The notes below the pieces were generated by a model. That model was given only the letters and a program-made list of their open reading frames with translations. It made no database searches and was not told where the DNA came from. DNA of 64,000 bases from Clostridia bacterium (GTDB taxonomy: Bacteria; Bacillota; Clostridia; Oscillospirales; Acutalibacteraceae), in the NCBI GenBank assembly GCA_017416345.1, contig JAFQCR010000012.1, positions 62,001-126,000 on the forward strand, written 5' to 3'. The first letter of the stretch is position 1; the number at the start of each line of letters is the position of its first letter. The translations under genes and the position numbers were made by a program. Positions 30,522 to 37,861 of the stretch are shown piece by piece.

Positions 30522-32579
30522 ATGGCTGTTATCAACGTTTTACCCAAGCAGGTTGCCGAGCTTATCGCCGCAGGCGAGGTGGTCGAGCGTCCGTCGTCGG
30601 TCATCAAGGAGCTGGTTGAAAACTCAATAGATGCAGGCTCTACCATGATAACGGTCGAGATCAAAAACGGCGGCGTTACCTTTATGCGTGTCACCGATAA
30701 CGGCTGCGGTATTGCCCGTGAGGATGTTACCACCGCATTCAAACGCCACGCAACCAGCAAGGTCAGCACCGAAAACGACCTTAACAGCATTGCCACCCTG
30801 GGCTTCAGAGGTGAGGCGCTGGCGGCAATTTCGTCGGTATCACGTGTGGATATGCTGACCAAAACAAAAGATAGCGAGATTGGTACGGCCTATTCGTCCG
30901 AGGGCTCAAACGAGGTCACCGTAAACGATGCAGGCTGTCCCGACGGTACCACGATAATCGTGCGTGACCTGTTTTTCAACACGCCTGCCAGAATGAAATT
31001 CCTCAAAAAGGATGTTGCCGAGGGCAACTCGGTGGCCGCCATTCTGGACCATATTGCGCTGTCGCATCCCGAAATTTCGTTTAAATTTATCCGTGACGGC
31101 AAAAACGCCTTCGTCACCCCGGGTGACGGTAAGCTGTTGTCGGCAATATATGCTGTTTGCGGCCGTGATTTTGCCTCTACGCTTATCCCCGTTGAGGGTG
31201 AGATGGGCGGGATCAAGGTGTCGGGCTATACCTGCGTGCCGACCGCCTGCAAACCCAAAAAGAATTCGCAGTTTGTGTTCTTGAACGGCCGTTATGTCCG
31301 CTCGGGAACCGTTGCGGCGGCTTTGGATGCCGCTTATAAAAATATGGCAATGGTGGGACGTTTTCCTGCCGCTGTACTGCACCTGACGGTGCCTTACGGT
31401 GCGGTGGACATCAACGTGCACCCTGCCAAGACCGAGGTCAGGTTCTCGGACGAGCGCCGCATTTTTGACTGTGTTATGTTCAGCATCAAAAATGCGCTGG
31501 CCAAGGGCGACCAACGTCCCGAAATGACCCTGCCGAAGCGCACGGGTCAGACCAGAATGTCGGCCGATGAATTCCGCCAGACCGTTTTACCGGGTCTTGA
31601 AAAGAAAAAGGAAGACCCTATTTCCACATACACAAAGATCATAACCGAGGCTGAAAGAAACAAGGATCGCCTGACCTTTTCAACCAACCGTCCCGTGGAC
31701 GGCTTCAAGCGTGAGGTTCCCGTGGTCTTAAAGCCTGCCGAGGAGACCAAGAAAAGCTTCTTCCCATGGGATGATAACCCCGAAAAAGTTCCCGAGCCGG
31801 CGATCGAGACCGTGATTTCATCAGAGCCCGAGACCGTGACAAGGCCGGTTGAGATGCCCGAAAAAAAGGCACCCGAAGCGGTTGAGGCCGTCGTGCTCCC
31901 GACCGAAAGCGTGACCGCACCCGAAACGCTTTTGAAATCCGAGGAGGCTGTACCTGTTGCGGTGCAACCGACGGTTGAAGCTACCTTAGCCCAAGAAGCG
32001 GCCGAGGAAATGACCGCCGATATAGAGTACATTGGTGAGGCCTTTAAGACCTATATCATCGTGCGTAAGGAAGAAAGTCTGTTTTTGATCGATAAGCACG
32101 CCGCACATGAGCGGATGCTGTTCAACCGTCTGCGCTCCGAGGCCGAAAGCAATCCGCAGATGCTGTTGGCACCCCTGCAGGTAGTTTTGCGCAAGGATGA
32201 GTACACCGTTATTACCGAAAATGTCGAACTGCTCATAAAAGCAGGCTTTGAGATAGAGGATTTCGGAGACAGCACCGTGTTGGTTCGCTCGGTACCGTCG
32301 GCATTGGCAGGGGAGAGCGTTGAGGGGCTTGTGTCCGAGCTTGCCGCCAACCTTGCCGACAAAAACGCCGTTGAGGTCGAGCGACTTGAGCGTATTTACG
32401 AAACGGTGTCCTGCCGTGCCGCAGTCAAGGCAGGCAACCTTTCCTCGCCCGAGGAGCTTAAAGCGCTGGCCGAGGCCGTGCTTGGCTCAAAGGAAATAAT
32501 GTACTGTCCCCACGGCCGTCCCGTGGCGATGGAGTTGAAAAAACGAGAGATTGAAAAACAGTTTGGAAGGATACAGTAA
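30522..32579 (+). CDS. mutL: DNA mismatch repair protein MutL
   Basis: 685 aa. N-terminal GHKL ATPase: ELVENSIDAG, DNGCGI, GFRGEAL motifs. Then a Pro/Glu/Thr-rich linker (about 380-500) and the C-terminal dimer domain. The endonuclease motif of MutL from bacteria without MutH, DQHA-x2-E-x4-E, reads D524-K-H-A-A-H-E530-x4-Asn: the metal-binding Asp and first Glu are kept, while Gln and the last Glu are changed. The other sites SCRAAVKAGN and CPHGRP and the terminal FGRIQ are intact. Nicking activity is therefore likely but worth a check. Strong AAAGGAGG ribosome site. The stop overlaps the miaA start (TAATG). Confidence 0.98.
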   Translation: MAVINVLPKQVAELIAAGEVVERPSSVIKELVENSIDAGSTMITVEIKNGGVTFMRVTDNGCGIAREDVTTAFKRHATSKVSTENDLNSIATLGFRGEALAAISSVSRVDMLTKTKDSEIGTAYSSEGSNEVTVNDAGCPDGTTIIVRDLFFNTPARMKFLKKDVAEGNSVAAILDHIALSHPEISFKFIRDGKNAFVTPGDGKLLSAIYAVCGRDFASTLIPVEGEMGGIKVSGYTCVPTACKPKKNSQFVFLNGRYVRSGTVAAALDAAYKNMAMVGRFPAAVLHLTVPYGAVDINVHPAKTEVRFSDERRIFDCVMFSIKNALAKGDQRPEMTLPKRTGQTRMSADEFRQTVLPGLEKKKEDPISTYTKIITEAERNKDRLTFSTNRPVDGFKREVPVVLKPAEETKKSFFPWDDNPEKVPEPAIETVISSEPETVTRPVEMPEKKAPEAVEAVVLPTESVTAPETLLKSEEAVPVAVQPTVEATLAQEAAEEMTADIEYIGEAFKTYIIVRKEESLFLIDKHAAHERMLFNRLRSEAESNPQMLLAPLQVVLRKDEYTVITENVELLIKAGFEIEDFGDSTVLVRSVPSALAGESVEGLVSELAANLADKNAVEVERLERIYETVSCRAAVKAGNLSSPEELKALAEAVLGSKEIMYCPHGRPVAMELKKREIEKQFGRIQ

Positions 32580-33508
32580 TGTGCCTTGAAAAACCTAAAA
32601 TAATAGCCGTTGTAGGACCGACTGCATCGGGTAAGACCGCACTCGGTGTGGGCATTGCAAAATTGCTTGACGGCGAGGTCATCTCCTGCGATTCCATGCA
32701 GGTGTATAACAATATGCCCATAGCCTCGGCAGCACCAACGGCGGAAGAGACAAACGGTGTGCCGCACCATCTGGTGTCGTTTTTGTCGCCCGAGCAGAAA
32801 TATTCGGTGGCCGATTTTGTAACGTTGGCGGTCGAAAAGATCGAGGATATTATAAGTCGCGGCAAAATGCCGATAATCGTCGGCGGCACGGGACTTTATG
32901 TTGACACGCTGGTGTCGGGAGTGAGCTTTTCGGATGAGGATTCGGCCGAGATACGTCAAAAACTTGAAGCCGAGGCCGATGAAAAGGGTGTTGAAGCCCT
33001 GCTTTCAAGACTGTCCCAAGTCGACCCCGAAACAGCGGCAAAATATCACATAAACGACCGCAAGAGGATAATTCGTGCGCTGGAGATATTTGAGCTTCAC
33101 GGCAAGCCGAAATCACAGCTTGATGCCGAATCAAAGCAGGGCGGTGAGCGGTACGACACGCTTTTCATAGGCATAACCTACCGTGACCGTGCGCTTTTGT
33201 ATGACAGGATAAACCGCCGTGTTGATATTATGCTGGAAAACGGCCTTTTGAAGGAGGCCGAAGCGGCATTCAGAAACGGTGGCGGTGCCACATCGGTGCA
33301 GGCTATCGGGCACAAGGAATTTTTCCCGTATCTGAAGGGCGAAATACCGCTTGAAACGGCGGTGGAAAATCTCAAAACTGAAACAAGGCGGTACGCAAAG
33401 CGCCAGCTTACGTGGTTCCGCCGCAATCAGAATATTAATTGGATCTTTGCCGATGAAACGCCCGATATTGTGGGTGAGGCAGAGAAGATCATAAAAGAAA
33501 GGATGTAA
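32579..33508 (+). CDS. miaA: tRNA dimethylallyltransferase MiaA
   Basis: 309 aa, standard length. P-loop GPTASGKTAL at residues 13-22, substrate motif ISCDSMQVY, then GGTGLYVDTL, and the Arg-rich AIGHKEF and ETRRYAKRQLTWFRRN near the end. It transfers the isopentenyl group to A37 of tRNAs reading UNN codons; MiaB, encoded at the start of this cluster, then adds the methylthio group. Translation is coupled to mutL by a one-base overlap. Confidence 0.98.
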   Translation: MCLEKPKIIAVVGPTASGKTALGVGIAKLLDGEVISCDSMQVYNNMPIASAAPTAEETNGVPHHLVSFLSPEQKYSVADFVTLAVEKIEDIISRGKMPIIVGGTGLYVDTLVSGVSFSDEDSAEIRQKLEAEADEKGVEALLSRLSQVDPETAAKYHINDRKRIIRALEIFELHGKPKSQLDAESKQGGERYDTLFIGITYRDRALLYDRINRRVDIMLENGLLKEAEAAFRNGGGATSVQAIGHKEFFPYLKGEIPLETAVENLKTETRRYAKRQLTWFRRNQNINWIFADETPDIVGEAEKIIKERM

Positions 33509-34723
33509 GTGTGGATGAGCCCGAAGGTAGTCAGCGTTTTAAAGTGGATAGCCGTTGGATTTATTGCGGTGTTTGTTATAGCACAGATATATTCGGGCCT
33601 TATTGCGCCGGTCACGACCGACACGGTGTATGCACATTCATCCTACAAGGGCTATGATACCGTTGGCTTTGTCGTGCGTAACGAAACGGTCATAGAGGAC
33701 ACGGTCAACGGCTTTTTGAGCTACGAGGTGTCGGACGGAGGACGTGTTTCCAAGGGCGGCACCATTGCAACGGTGTATTCCAACTCAATGGCGGCCGATA
33801 ACCGTATAAGGATCGAACAGCTTGACAAGCGCATAGCCACACTTGAAAAAATACAGACCTATAACGACCTTAACGCCGCAGACTTAAGCTCGGTGAATGA
33901 CAATATCCATACGGCTTTGTCCAAGATAACCGAGTATACTCAGGGCGGCAGGGTCACACCGACCGAATACTATGACATTCTGCTTGAAAATATGGCCAGA
34001 CGCCAGATAATAACGGGTCAGGCCACCGATTTCAATGCTCTTTTGTCACGTCTTAAGGCCGAGCGTGACGGACTCAAGGCCGAGGTGGGAGCCTCGGGTG
34101 GCGCTGTTATTTCGCCCGAATCGGGATACGTTATCTACACCGTTGACGGGTATGAGGAGTCGCTTTCGGTCGACAATATGGGTTCGTTGACTGCCGAGGA
34201 ACTGAAAAACGTCAAGCCGTCATCGGTCTCCGAAAATGCGGTCTGCAAAATTGTCAGCGATTATGAGTGGTTCATAGCCGTAACCCTGCCGTTTTCGGAA
34301 TCGCTGAATTTAAAAGAGGACAGCAAGGTAACACTGATGACATCGTTACCGTCGGTGCCCGAACTTACCGCCACGGTAAAATATATCAACAAGCAATCGG
34401 TAGGCAAGGAGGCCGTTGCGGTCTTTGCCTGCGACACCATGAACCACGAGCTGGCACAGATACGTAATATCGACATTACGGTGGTATATGAGCGGTATGA
34501 GGGTCTTAAGGTGGATAACCGTGCCATCCGTATGCTGGACGGTCAGAAGGGTGTTTACGTGCTGCTGGCCTCGCAGGTCAAGTTTGTGCCGATAGAGGTC
34601 ATCTGGAGCGGAGAAAACTACTCCATAGTCAAGCGTGAGGCCTCCGAGAAAAAGGTACTCCGCATTTATGACGAGATAATCGTAAAGGGAAAGAATTTGT
34701 ATGACGGAAAAATTATCGAATGA
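33509..34723 (+). CDS. HlyD-like membrane-anchored periplasmic-adaptor-type protein
   Basis: 404 aa. One N-terminal membrane helix (about 7-28), then a beta-barrel/lipoyl-like region beginning GFVVRNETVIEDTVNGFLSYEVSDGGRVSKGGTIA (split here as NETVIEDTVNGFLSYEVSDG and RVSKGGTIA), a coiled-coil segment around residues 100-185, and a returning lipoyl half (SPESGYVIYTVDGYEE). This is the HlyD/membrane-fusion layout. No transporter gene is adjacent. In Clostridia a gene of this type often sits just before yggS-sepF, which suggests a link to the envelope or division rather than to secretion. Start GTG at 33509 follows AAAGGA by five bases; ATG at 33515 is also possible. It overlaps yggS by 23 bases. 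Confidence 0.75.
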   Translation: MWMSPKVVSVLKWIAVGFIAVFVIAQIYSGLIAPVTTDTVYAHSSYKGYDTVGFVVRNETVIEDTVNGFLSYEVSDGGRVSKGGTIATVYSNSMAADNRIRIEQLDKRIATLEKIQTYNDLNAADLSSVNDNIHTALSKITEYTQGGRVTPTEYYDILLENMARRQIITGQATDFNALLSRLKAERDGLKAEVGASGGAVISPESGYVIYTVDGYEESLSVDNMGSLTAEELKNVKPSSVSENAVCKIVSDYEWFIAVTLPFSESLNLKEDSKVTLMTSLPSVPELTATVKYINKQSVGKEAVAVFACDTMNHELAQIRNIDITVVYERYEGLKVDNRAIRMLDGQKGVYVLLASQVKFVPIEVIWSGENYSIVKREASEKKVLRIYDEIIVKGKNLYDGKIIE

Positions 34724-35435
34724 GGAAATTCTCAAATGCCAATGGTTCGACGAGAACTATGAGGATATAAAGCGCCGCATTGCCGAAGCCTGCAAAAAAG
34801 CAGGACGTGACCCAAAAGAGGTCATAATGCTGGCCGCTACCAAGACGGTGCCGACCGCCGTTATCAACCACGCAATAGAATCGGGTGTCGATCATATCGG
34901 TGAAAACCGTGTGCAGGAGCTACTGTCCAAAAAGGACGGACTGCTGCCCTCGGCACACCGCCACTTTATCGGCCACCTGCAGACCAACAAGGTCAAGGAT
35001 ATTGTGGACGAGGTTGAAATGATACAGTCGGTGCACTCACTCAAGCTTGCGACCGAGATCAACAAGCTTTGCCAAAAAAGAGGCAAGGTCATGGATATTC
35101 TGCTCGAGGTCAACGTCGGAAACGAGGAAAGCAAATCGGGTTTTTCGGTGTCGGAAGTTGAGTCGGCGGTGCGTGAAATTGCCAAAATGACCAACGTAAA
35201 GGTCAAAGGCTTGATGTGTATACCCCCAATTTGTGAAAATGTGCAAGAACTTCGTCAATATTTTGCAATTTTAAGCAAACTGTTTATTGACATTGAGGCC
35301 AAAAAAGTGGATAATGTAAGTATGGTATATCTTTCAATGGGAATGTCCGGAGATTTTGAGGAAGCCATTATGCACGGTGCTAATATCGTGCGTATCGGAA
35401 CCTCACTTTTCGGACCGAGAAATTACAATAAATAA
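34701..35435 (+). CDS. yggS: YggS-family PLP-binding protein (PLPBP)
   Basis: 244 aa. Single-domain alanine-racemase-like barrel. The PLP lysine lies in MLAATKTVP, and HFIGHLQTNK and SMGMSGDFEEAI are the family signatures. These proteins keep free pyridoxal phosphate and amino acid pools in balance; the gene is called ylmE in Bacillus. Its start lies inside the end of the preceding gene. It opens the conserved division cluster with sepF, ylmH and divIVA downstream. Confidence 0.96.
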   Translation: MTEKLSNEEILKCQWFDENYEDIKRRIAEACKKAGRDPKEVIMLAATKTVPTAVINHAIESGVDHIGENRVQELLSKKDGLLPSAHRHFIGHLQTNKVKDIVDEVEMIQSVHSLKLATEINKLCQKRGKVMDILLEVNVGNEESKSGFSVSEVESAVREIAKMTNVKVKGLMCIPPICENVQELRQYFAILSKLFIDIEAKKVDNVSMVYLSMGMSGDFEEAIMHGANIVRIGTSLFGPRNYNK

Positions 35436-35458
35436 TCTTAATTTAAGGAGATTTTAAA

Positions 35459-35947
35459 ATGAGCTTTTGGGACAAGATCAAGGACATCGTAACTGCTACC
35501 GATGAGGACGAGGGATACGAGGATACCGCACCCGAGACCCCCGCAAAGGACGTACCCTCGGGTAACGACTATTATTCTTCCGGCAGCGGACGTTCTTACG
35601 ACCGAGACAAGACCACCCAGTTCCCCAGCGACCGTAAATCCAAATCGGCACCTCAGCCTAAAATGGGTTCCCAGCTTCAGGTTGCATTGGTAAAGCCCGA
35701 GCGCTTTGAGGATGCACCTGCAATTGCCGATCATCTTGCTGACGGCAGAACCGTAGTTTTGAATCTTGAGGTCGCCAACCGTGAGACCCAGCGCAGACTG
35801 CTTGACTTTTTGAGCGGTACCGCTTATGCCCACGGCGGCAGGATCAAGAAGGTTGCCAACAGCACCTACATCATCACTCCTCATAATGTTGATGTGATGG
35901 GCGAGCTGCTTATGGACGAGCTTGAGGGAGCAGGAAGCTACCTTTAA
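35459..35947 (+). CDS. sepF: Cell division protein SepF
   Basis: 162 aa. N-terminal amphipathic membrane-binding helix MSFWDKIKDIVT, a low-complexity linker (about 20-70), and the SepF core (about 75-155) with RTVVLNLEVANRETQRRLLDFLSG and the following AYAHGG and ITP motifs. SepF tethers FtsZ filaments to the membrane and shapes the septum. Ribosome site AAGGAG. The stop overlaps the ylmH start by one base. Confidence 0.96.
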   Translation: MSFWDKIKDIVTATDEDEGYEDTAPETPAKDVPSGNDYYSSGSGRSYDRDKTTQFPSDRKSKSAPQPKMGSQLQVALVKPERFEDAPAIADHLADGRTVVLNLEVANRETQRRLLDFLSGTAYAHGGRIKKVANSTYIITPHNVDVMGELLMDELEGAGSYL

Positions 35948-36696
35948 TGGATCAAAAAGAACGCAACATTCTTGAGGCCAGACTGGCTGACTGTGTGCGG
36001 CAATGTGAGCTTCGCAGTGCTCCGAAATTTGTGGGATTTCTGGACTTTTCGGGTGCGGCTCTGGCTGTTACAGTAGCACGCCGTGAAAATGCGAAATATA
36101 TGCTCTTTGGCGGTGCCGAAGGGTGTGAGCGGGTGTGCTTTGGTGTGTTCCCCGATTGGTGCGAGCCCCAGACACAGCAGTTTCCTATTGTGCGGCTTTT
36201 GATCAACAACAAAAGCACACGAAAACTGCAGCACCGTGATATTTTGGGTGCATTTATGTCGGCAGGCATCGAGCGTGATACCGTGGGCGACATTTTTGTC
36301 GGAGACGGGGACTGTACCGTCTTTGTTATCGACTCGGTAGCACCTCACATTATGGCGTATGTTGACAAGATCGCATCGGCCGGTGTCGAGATAGTCCGTG
36401 ATGACAGCGAGGGACTGCCCGAAACGGGTGGATTTATTGAGCTTCACGGCACGGTGGCATCATTAAGGGTGGATTGCGTTGTGGCCGAGGTGGGTAATTG
36501 CTCACGCAGTAAGGCTGCAGAGCTTATAAGCACGGGGTTTGTTGCGGTCAACGGACTTGAGGTTCAAAAACCCACGGCCGAAATAAAAAACGGCGATACC
36601 TTAACGGTGCGCCGAATCGGTAAATTTGTCATAGACAGTACCGACCGAACTACGAAAAAAGGCAGAATTGCTTTAGATTACCGAAAATACAACTAA
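35947..36696 (+). CDS. ylmH: YlmH-family RNA-binding protein with S4 domain
   Basis: 249 aa. N-terminal YlmH domain (FVGFLDFSGAALA... and a FGGAEGCERV motif) and a C-terminal S4 RNA-binding domain (about 175-235) with RSKAAELISTGFVAVNG. In Bacillus YlmH has been linked to ribosome quality control, where it binds stalled 50S subunits, and the gene always travels with the division cluster. Coupled to sepF by TAATG overlap. The intermediate ylmG gene found in some relatives is missing here. Confidence 0.93.
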   Translation: MDQKERNILEARLADCVRQCELRSAPKFVGFLDFSGAALAVTVARRENAKYMLFGGAEGCERVCFGVFPDWCEPQTQQFPIVRLLINNKSTRKLQHRDILGAFMSAGIERDTVGDIFVGDGDCTVFVIDSVAPHIMAYVDKIASAGVEIVRDDSEGLPETGGFIELHGTVASLRVDCVVAEVGNCSRSKAAELISTGFVAVNGLEVQKPTAEIKNGDTLTVRRIGKFVIDSTDRTTKKGRIALDYRKYN

Positions 36697-36714
36697 TTTA
36701 TCGGAGGAATTATT

Positions 36715-37746
36715 ATGAAAACACCTGAACAGATCCGTGATATGGAGTTTCAGAAATCTCCCATGGGCGGATACAAGCAGAGTGACGTTGAACTGTTCCT
36801 TGAAGAGGTCGCTTCGCAGATCGAAATACTTATGAAGCAGAAGAACGAGGCCGAGCGCAAGCTGCAGGAGCTCAGCAAAAGAGCACCCGAGGCCGCTTTG
36901 TCCACCGCAGGCATCCAGAGCGTTCTGGTAAATGCACAGCGTGTTGCCGAGCAGGTCATTGACGAGGCCAAGGCCAATGCCGAGGGTATCATCAATGATG
37001 CCAACGTCCGGCTCAACGAGGCAGGCGTGAAGGCTCGTGAGATCTTGGCCGATGCCGAAAGCAAGGCTGTTCTTTTGGGCAGCACCGCCGAGACCGAGGC
37101 CGCCAAGATCATAGCCGAGGCTATGAAGGAGGCCGAGCGTATCGTTGCCGAGGCCAAGGAGAGCGTTGAGCTTGAGCAGAAGCTTTACGACCGTATGAAG
37201 ATCGAGATCGCCGATTTCAGAAAGAAGGCCGCCGCACAGATGTCGGCGTTGCTTGAACTGATAAATCAGTTGCCCGATGATATTCCGTTTAATATTGAGC
37301 GCTCAAAGGCTGTGCTTTCGGTCGATTTCAGCGATCCCGCAGAGCTTTTGAAGGCCGCCGTTGAGGCAAGACTTGCCAAGGAGCAGGCTGAAAAGGCCGC
37401 TGAGCCTGTTGTGGTTGAGGAGCCTGCACCCGTTGCAGAGCCCGTTGCAGAGCCGATCGCACCCGTAATTCCCGAAGCACCTGCACCCGTTGAGGAAGCA
37501 CCCGTGGTGGTTGCTCCCGCCGCCGATGTTGAGGTTGCCGAAGAGGCACAGCTCAGCTTTGACGGTTCGGCTTCGGTAACCGTTGAGGTGGCCGAGCCCG
37601 AGGAGGAGGCCGTTCCCTTCGTTGCGCCTCCCGCAACCGAAGATCAGTCCAAGCCTAAGGGTCACATCAGCTTTGTCGATGATGACGACGACGATGATGA
37701 TGATGACGACGAGCCGAGACTTTTCTTCCGTCGCAAGAAAAAATAA
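36715..37746 (+). CDS. divIVA: DivIVA-family protein with acidic tail
   Basis: 343 aa. The N-terminus has the DivIVA lipid-binding start and first coiled coil (IRDMEFQKSPMGGYKQSDVE, then LFLEEVASQIEIL). A long Ala/Glu-rich coiled coil spans about 75-170 (ANAEGIINDA, AEAMKEAERIVAEAKE). Residues 215-320 are a Pro/Glu/Ala/Val-rich spacer, and the end carries nine Asp in a row followed by RLFFRRKKK. DivIVA marks curved membrane at poles and septa. Ribosome site GGAGG. The acidic run plus basic end is longer than in Bacillus DivIVA. Confidence 0.93.
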   Translation: MKTPEQIRDMEFQKSPMGGYKQSDVELFLEEVASQIEILMKQKNEAERKLQELSKRAPEAALSTAGIQSVLVNAQRVAEQVIDEAKANAEGIINDANVRLNEAGVKAREILADAESKAVLLGSTAETEAAKIIAEAMKEAERIVAEAKESVELEQKLYDRMKIEIADFRKKAAAQMSALLELINQLPDDIPFNIERSKAVLSVDFSDPAELLKAAVEARLAKEQAEKAAEPVVVEEPAPVAEPVAEPIAPVIPEAPAPVEEAPVVVAPAADVEVAEEAQLSFDGSASVTVEVAEPEEEAVPFVAPPATEDQSKPKGHISFVDDDDDDDDDDDEPRLFFRRKKK

Positions 37747-37861
37747 TCAAGTAAAAAACTTCTCACGGTGTGCCGAAAGGTGTGCCGTGAGAATGTGCCG
37801 TTAAAAAGGCAAATATATTTTGGTAAAAAATTTTCCCGAGAGACAGATTGGAGATTTTAAA
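37747..37861 (+). other. divIVA-ileS spacer with hairpin, no T-box seen
   Basis: A 9-bp stem TTCTCACGG / CCGTGAGAA lies at 37760-37793 without T run. I found no T-box sequence and the region is too short for a T-box riboswitch, so ileS is probably read from the division operon or from a weak local promoter. Confidence 0.4.

Noticed and set aside
37747..37861. Possible T-box riboswitch before ileS
   Set aside because: Too short, no T-box sequence and no terminator; only a plain hairpin is seen.
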